From assembly GCA_963675185.2 (NCBI GenBank), contig CAXXOH010000003.1, positions 1,488,001-1,552,000 on the forward strand: a stretch of 64,000 nucleotides of DNA. Direction: 5' to 3'. A program made the position numbers and the translations under genes. Of this stretch, positions 59,463 through 64,000 are shown piece by piece. This DNA comes from Ilyobacter_A sp963675185 (GTDB taxonomy: Bacteria; Fusobacteriota; Fusobacteriia; Fusobacteriales; Fusobacteriaceae). The notes below the pieces were generated by a model, which was not told the DNA's origin, did not search any database, and saw only the letters and a list, made by a program, of their open reading frames with translations. Each line of letters begins with the position of its first letter. Position 1 is the first letter of the stretch.

Positions 59463-60344
59463 ATGAAGGAATTTGAGCTTATAATAATAACCGGTATGAG
59501 CGGTGCCGGGAAAACTACCGCACTGAGATATTTCGAGGATTTAGACTATTTCACCATCGACAACTTCCCGTGTTACCTTATAAATAATTTTTTAGATCCC
59601 AATGTAAAAAAGATGGAAAGGCTGAAAAAAATGGCATTCGTTATTGACACGAGGTCCTTTGAGGAGCCTGAAGAGTTTGACACTGTGGTGGAAAAACTGA
59701 ATTTCATGGGACTCAAGTGCAAGATTATATTTTTAGACGCAAGAGATGACATACTTTTGAACAGATTCCACCTTACCAGGAGGAAACACCCCTTTTCTAA
59801 AACCTCTTCCCTCATAAAAAATATAGAGGAGGAAAGAAAGGCCCTGCAAGGGATAAGGGAAAAGGCGAGTGTTATAATAGACACAAGTACAATAGGCGAA
59901 AAAGGCCTTGTAGAACGCATAAAAGGAATTTTTTGGGGATCAAAGGATAAGGAGATGACTGTTTCTTTTGTTTCCTTCGGCTTTAAATACGGGATACCAA
60001 TAGATTTGGATATGATGTTTGACGTTAGATTCTTGCCAAATCCATACTACTTGGATAAGCTTCGGGATAAGAATGGATTTGACAAAGATGTAAATGAATA
60101 TGTATTAGGTTTTGAGGAGAGCAGAGAATTTTATGATAAACTGGAAGATATGCTGGATTTTTTAATACCTAAATTTATAAAAGAGGGAAAATCCAGACTG
60201 GCTATAGGTATAGGCTGCAGCGGAGGGAAGCACAGGTCGGTCACCTTTGTAAACAGGCTGTCTAAAAGTTTTTCAGGACATAAAAACCTTTACGTTACCG
60301 CAACCCACAGAGAGCAGGGCAGGTACTGGGATATAGAAAAATAG
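59463..60344 (+). CDS. rapZ: RapZ/YvcJ-family nucleotide-binding protein
   Basis: 293 residues. The Walker A motif ITGMSGAGKTTALRYFEDL is at the N-terminus, followed by the characteristic DYFTIDNFPCYLI and AFVIDTR. The C-terminal domain has FGFKYGIPIDLDMMFDVRFL and GIGCSGGKHRSVTFVNRL. In enterobacteria RapZ guides RNase E to a small RNA; in Firmicutes the relative YvcJ has GTPase activity and affects competence. Which applies here is unknown. Operon with uvrC eight bases downstream. Confidence 0.94.
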   Translation: MKEFELIIITGMSGAGKTTALRYFEDLDYFTIDNFPCYLINNFLDPNVKKMERLKKMAFVIDTRSFEEPEEFDTVVEKLNFMGLKCKIIFLDARDDILLNRFHLTRRKHPFSKTSSLIKNIEEERKALQGIREKASVIIDTSTIGEKGLVERIKGIFWGSKDKEMTVSFVSFGFKYGIPIDLDMMFDVRFLPNPYYLDKLRDKNGFDKDVNEYVLGFEESREFYDKLEDMLDFLIPKFIKEGKSRLAIGIGCSGGKHRSVTFVNRLSKSFSGHKNLYVTATHREQGRYWDIEK

Positions 60345-60352
60345 GTGAATTT

Positions 60353-62134
60353 ATGAAGAAAATAAATTTTGATGAAATACCTGAAAACCCCGGCGTTTAT
60401 TTAATGAAAAAAGATGACAGGATAATATATATAGGTAAGGCCAAAAACCTAAAGAAAAGGGTTGGCTCCTATTTTGTAAAGGAGCACTTTGATGAGAAAA
60501 CCAGGGAGTTGGTTAAAAACATAGAGTGTATAGAGTATATAATATGTAACTCTGAGCTAGATGCCCTGATACTCGAAAACAACCTTATAAAAAAGCACAA
60601 ACCGAAATATAACATAAACCTAAAAGACCACAAGACCTATCCTTATATAAAGATAAGCAAGGAGGAGTTTCCTAAGATATCTATTGTAAGGAGCACCAAG
60701 GCCCTGGACGGCAAAAAGGGCGAGTATTTCGGGCCCTATCCGTCTGGGGCGTACCATCTTGTGAGAAACATCATGAAAATATTCAAAATAAGGGATTGCA
60801 ACAGGGATATGGGCAAGGAATATAGAAAGCCGTGCCTGAAATATTACATGGGGATATGTATGGGGCCATGCGTGTACAAGGACGTGGAGCAGGAGTACAG
60901 CCAGAATGTCCAGGATGCCAAGAAGTTTTTAAAGGGAGACACGGCAGACCTCTTAAGAGAATTAAAGGAGAAGATGGAAAAGTACAGCCAGGATATGGAT
61001 TTCGAAAGGGCCATAATATACAGGGAGCAGATTAATGAAATAGAGAAGGCGGTAAAAAAACAAGTAACTGAAAAAGCCAGCGACATAAATGAGGATCTAT
61101 TTCTTTTTGGGGTGGAGGCAGATACGCTTTTTATCTGTGTCTTAAACGTTAGAGAGGGGAAAATAGTATCCAAAGTGTCGTCTAACATGAAGTTAGAAGA
61201 TTCTATAACTGAGAACATATTTGAGGATGTTGTAACGGCTTTTTATTCGAAAAATACCATACCAAAGAATATAATTTTTGACTCCAGCTATTCCTGCGAT
61301 GAGGAGCTTATAAAAGGGTGGCTCAGCAAAAATGCTGGGAAAAATATAAATGTCTACTTTCCTAGTATAAAGAGCAGGAGAAAGGAGCTCTTGGATATGG
61401 GCCATCTAAACCTGAAAAAGGATATGGACAATTACTTTAGCCAGAAGCATATATTAGAGCAAGGGCTTATAAAACTCCATGATATATTGGATTTGAAAAA
61501 GTTTCCAATGAGGATAGAATGCTTTGATATCTCAAACATACAGGGTAAGGACGCAGTGGCTTCGATGTCCGTTGCCATAGAGGGTAGGTTGTCTAAGAAA
61601 AACTACAGGAAGTTCAGGATAAGGGTAAAGGACACCCCAGATGATTTTGCCATGATGGAGGAAGTGTTGGAGAGAAGATACAGTAAGCTTAATGAATGGG
61701 AACTTCCGGATCTTATATTAGTAGATGGAGGACTCGGCCAGCTTGGAGTGGCAGAAAAAGTTCTTAAAAAATTGAAAAAAGAAAAATTTTTAGATATAAT
61801 TAGTATTGCAAAAAGAGAAGAGGAGATATTTAAACTTGGAGAATCGGTTCCGTATATTTTTGATAGTGGGGACGAATCCTTGAAAATACTCCAAAGGTTG
61901 AGGGATGAAGCGCACAGATTTGGCGTCACTTACCATAGGAAGCTCAGGTCGAAAAGGGTGATAAAAAGTGAACTGGACAATATTCCTGGGATAGGGCCTA
62001 AAAGAAAGGAAGCTCTCTTGAAAAAGTTTAAATCGGTTAAGATGGTCAAAAGTGCCAGTTTAGAAGAGTTAAAAGAGTGTGTTCCCGAAGATGTGGCAAA
62101 AAAAATTAAGAAATTGGGGGAAGAGGATGACTAA
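60353..62134 (+). CDS. uvrC: excinuclease ABC subunit C
   Basis: 593 residues. Makes both incisions in nucleotide excision repair. Domains in order: GIY-YIG nuclease (NPGVYLMKKDDRIIYIGKAK, residues 8-90), a cysteine cluster (CLKYYMGICMGPC), UVR motif (MDFERAIIYREQINEIEKAV), RNase H-like nuclease (RIECFDISNIQGKDAVASMS and LILVDGGLGQLG), and tandem helix-hairpin-helix (NIPGIGPKRKEALLKKFKSV). Last eight bases overlap the response regulator start (ATGACTAA). Confidence 0.97.
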   Translation: MKKINFDEIPENPGVYLMKKDDRIIYIGKAKNLKKRVGSYFVKEHFDEKTRELVKNIECIEYIICNSELDALILENNLIKKHKPKYNINLKDHKTYPYIKISKEEFPKISIVRSTKALDGKKGEYFGPYPSGAYHLVRNIMKIFKIRDCNRDMGKEYRKPCLKYYMGICMGPCVYKDVEQEYSQNVQDAKKFLKGDTADLLRELKEKMEKYSQDMDFERAIIYREQINEIEKAVKKQVTEKASDINEDLFLFGVEADTLFICVLNVREGKIVSKVSSNMKLEDSITENIFEDVVTAFYSKNTIPKNIIFDSSYSCDEELIKGWLSKNAGKNINVYFPSIKSRRKELLDMGHLNLKKDMDNYFSQKHILEQGLIKLHDILDLKKFPMRIECFDISNIQGKDAVASMSVAIEGRLSKKNYRKFRIRVKDTPDDFAMMEEVLERRYSKLNEWELPDLILVDGGLGQLGVAEKVLKKLKKEKFLDIISIAKREEEIFKLGESVPYIFDSGDESLKILQRLRDEAHRFGVTYHRKLRSKRVIKSELDNIPGIGPKRKEALLKKFKSVKMVKSASLEELKECVPEDVAKKIKKLGEEDD

Positions 62135-62492
62135 AAAAAAGATACTGGTAATCGATGACGAACCTAGCATAAGATTTCTGCTAAATGAATTCTTGACGGA
62201 TATAGGGTACGAGTGCATCGAGGCCGAGAGGGCAATAAAGGGCATAGAGATACTAAAAAGAGAGCAGATAGACCTAATAATACTGGATATACAGCTGCCT
62301 CAGATGAATGGTTTGGAGGCGATACAAAAAATAAGGGAAATAGACAAGGAAGTCCCGGTTTTCATGCTTACTGCATTTTCAAATATGAAAAGTGTGGTGG
62401 AGAACTTGGATGTAAATATTCAGGAGTTTATACCCAAGCCGTTCGATATTTATCAGCTTGAAATAAAGATAAAGGCCCAGTTAGGGGACTAG
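62127..62492 (+). CDS. receiver-only response regulator
   Basis: 121 residues, a single CheY-like domain: acidic pocket Asp10-Asp11 (LVIDDEPS), phospho-acceptor Asp54 (IILDIQLPQMNGLEAI), Thr82 and Lys104 (FIPKPF). No output domain. Translation is coupled to uvrC by overlap, so the start is ATG 62127 rather than the earlier in-frame position inside uvrC. The phosphatase gene follows after 45 bp; the receiver probably controls it or another partner (inference). No histidine kinase lies within the window. Confidence 0.93.
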   Translation: MTKKKILVIDDEPSIRFLLNEFLTDIGYECIEAERAIKGIEILKREQIDLIILDIQLPQMNGLEAIQKIREIDKEVPVFMLTAFSNMKSVVENLDVNIQEFIPKPFDIYQLEIKIKAQLGD

Positions 62493-62537
62493 GAAGATAA
62501 TCCGTTTTATAAAATATGCTTTTTTTGGAGGAATTAG

Positions 62538-64000
62538 ATGGCTGTATACTTTTTGCTTTTTTTTATTTTAATTTTAGCAAGTTTTTATGTTGTCCTGAAA
62601 AAGCAGGAGACATATTATCTGGATGAAATGCAAAATATCATCGAAAAAATAAGGGATAGAGAGCCATTTAATGATATAAGGGATGAGCTTAAAGATGAGT
62701 ATGATTTTACCCTTAAGAGTATTAAGATGCAGGATGATGAACTGAAAAGGTCCATGGATGAGCTGAAGTCTTATAAGACCGAGCTCGACATAATGTATAA
62801 TTCGCTTCTGGCAAAGTCTACACAATTGGAGTATTCAAACTCTGTTTTGGAAAAAAGAGTAGCAAACCTGTCTAACTTGAATGCCATATCCAAGACTGTC
62901 CTTTCCGTAATAGACCTGGATAAGATAATTTCAATTATTTTAGATGCCTATTTTGTACTCACAGGCGCTAAGAAAATTTCGCTTTGTCTTTGGGAGAGTG
63001 GGGTACTGGTAAACAAAAGGACCAAGGGGTTCATAAATTTTGAGGAAAACATAGCCCTTTCTCACAAGGAAATTGAAAGCTTCAAAAGGGAGGATTACAG
63101 GAAGATATATGATAGGCTTGGAAACTCCATAAAACAAGATGGGGAAAGGGTAGTAATTTCAGAGCTAAACGTAAAGGGAAAGGAGCTTGGAGTCATATAC
63201 ATAGTAGAAGACGAAAGAGCGGACTTTTCAAATGATGAAGAGACAATATCGGCATTGGGGATACAGGTTGCCATAGCTATAAACAACGCTAAAATGTACT
63301 CGGAGCTTTTGATAAAAGAGAGGCTGGATAAAGAGGTGTCCATAGCTGCGGACATTCAGAAAAACCTTTTGCCTAAGAGTATAGACTCTATTTTTGGACT
63401 GGAGATCGCAAACTATTTTGAGCCCGCCAAGGAGATAGGTGGAGACTATTACGATTACGGAAAGATTGATGAGGACAAGTTCTTTGTCACTATAGGGGAT
63501 GTAAGCGGAAAAGGAGTGCCGGCAGCATTTTTGATGGCTCTAATAAAGGCGGTTTTAAAGACCTTGAGCTATAAGGATACTATACCTTCTCAAGTTCTTA
63601 CTGACCTTAATGATATACTTTACCCAGACATAAACAACGAGATGTTTGTGACGCTTTTTTATAGTCATTACAACCATTCTACAAGGGAACTTTACTATTC
63701 AAATGCCGGGCATAACCCTTTGCTAGTATACAGGGCTAGTGAGGACAAGGTAGTTGAGGAGAGCGTAAAAGGTGTGGCAGTAGGGTTTTTAGACTCCTAC
63801 AAATATAAGCTTGGAAAGTTAAAAATGGAAAAGGGAGATATTCTGTTTTACTATACAGACGGTATAAGCGAAGCTGAGGATATTCAAAAAAATCGTTTCG
63901 GGGTGGACAGGATAAAGGAACTTATGCTTGAAAATAAGGAAAAAGGCGTCGAAGAGATAAAGGGAGAAGTTCTGAAAAGAGTAAATGAATTTATGAATGG
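62538..64000 (+). CDS. membrane-anchored GAF-domain PP2C (SpoIIE/RsbU-type) phosphatase, 3' end beyond window
   Basis: The frame is open from ATG 62538 (behind GGAGG) to the last base, about 487 codons, so the gene is cut by the window edge. Residues 2-22 form one membrane segment (YFLLFFILILASFYVV); a coiled coil follows to about 115; a GAF-like sensor domain covers about 120-260 (LNAISKTVLSVIDLDKII, ending QVAIAINNAKMYSELL). Then comes the PP2C-type phosphatase: IQKNLLPKS, EIGGDYYDYG, IGDVSGKGVPAAFLMAL, SNAGHNPLLVY and YYTDGISEAED with the metal-binding aspartates. Such enzymes dephosphorylate anti-sigma antagonist proteins in partner switching; the partner is not visible here. Confidence 0.93.
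   Translation, partial: MAVYFLLFFILILASFYVVLKKQETYYLDEMQNIIEKIRDREPFNDIRDELKDEYDFTLKSIKMQDDELKRSMDELKSYKTELDIMYNSLLAKSTQLEYSNSVLEKRVANLSNLNAISKTVLSVIDLDKIISIILDAYFVLTGAKKISLCLWESGVLVNKRTKGFINFEENIALSHKEIESFKREDYRKIYDRLGNSIKQDGERVVISELNVKGKELGVIYIVEDERADFSNDEETISALGIQVAIAINNAKMYSELLIKERLDKEVSIAADIQKNLLPKSIDSIFGLEIANYFEPAKEIGGDYYDYGKIDEDKFFVTIGDVSGKGVPAAFLMALIKAVLKTLSYKDTIPSQVLTDLNDILYPDINNEMFVTLFYSHYNHSTRELYYSNAGHNPLLVYRASEDKVVEESVKGVAVGFLDSYKYKLGKLKMEKGDILFYYTDGISEAEDIQKNRFGVDRIKELMLENKEKGVEEIKGEVLKRVNEFMN

Noticed and set aside
1..64000. tRNA or rRNA genes
   Set aside because: No cloverleaf with a GGTTCGAAT-type T arm and no rRNA signature was noticed on either strand by eye; a tRNAscan run would be decisive.

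Overview
The window is AT-rich bacterial DNA with densely packed genes, strong Shine-Dalgarno sites, frequent TTG/GTG starts and sigma70-type promoters. Gene content (sucrose PTS, GltBD, SecG, RarA, HisS-AspS-ArgS, a short UvrC/receiver/SpoIIE-type run) and protein style suggest a Fusobacteriota member of the Ilyobacter/Propionigenium/Fusobacterium kind. That assignment is my inference; there is no rRNA here to confirm it.

Bases 1-31.3 kb are a surface-polysaccharide (O-antigen/capsule-like) locus. It opens with the tail of an FAD-dependent oxidoreductase, then manC, three related six-TM membrane proteins of unknown function, GT2 and GT4 glycosyltransferases, two Wzx flippases, a Gfo/Idh/MocA dehydrogenase, two P-loop kinases, a secreted beta-helix protein, a Wzy-like polymerase, an MBOAT/SGNH O-acetylation pair, an epimerase and an O-antigen ligase. 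The region is a mosaic: strands alternate, GT2 occurs three times, and GT4, Wzx and the kinase twice each. A decayed dehydrogenase copy shows that a [kinase-dehydrogenase] unit was duplicated in tandem. An IS3 element sits between two GT2 paralogues. A GGARVGAGRKPK-type regulator (27.4-28.2 kb) has its own promoter and terminator.

Bases 31.9-41.8 kb are housekeeping: gltB-gltD behind a long structured leader, then rluD, rnhB, yraN, a zinc ribbon, comF-like and a protein of unknown function. Bases 41.9-48.0 kb form a sucrose regulon: EIIA, scrB, scrK, the LacI-type regulator and the EIIBC permease, with five matching operators, two in front of each transport promoter and one in front of the regulator. 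Bases 48.4-49.96 kb hold a small unknown gene and an internally deleted IS4-like element with perfect 41-bp inverted repeats. Bases 50.1-64 kb carry tpiA, gpmI, secG, rarA, hisS, aspS, a structured non-coding RNA (6S RNA candidate), argS, rapZ, uvrC, a receiver-only response regulator and a GAF/PP2C phosphatase that runs off the end.

The main unexplained structure is a ~280-320 bp intergenic repeat, with four good copies (13.7, 21.95, 37.9, 48.1 kb) and several decayed ones. It has terminal inverted repeats and two interleaved internal inverted-repeat pairs (order A-B-A'-B') built from ~10-bp CACGAAT and CACAGAG units. Two copies flank a 7.9-kb polysaccharide segment in inverted orientation and two flank the 38-48 kb region as near-identical direct repeats.
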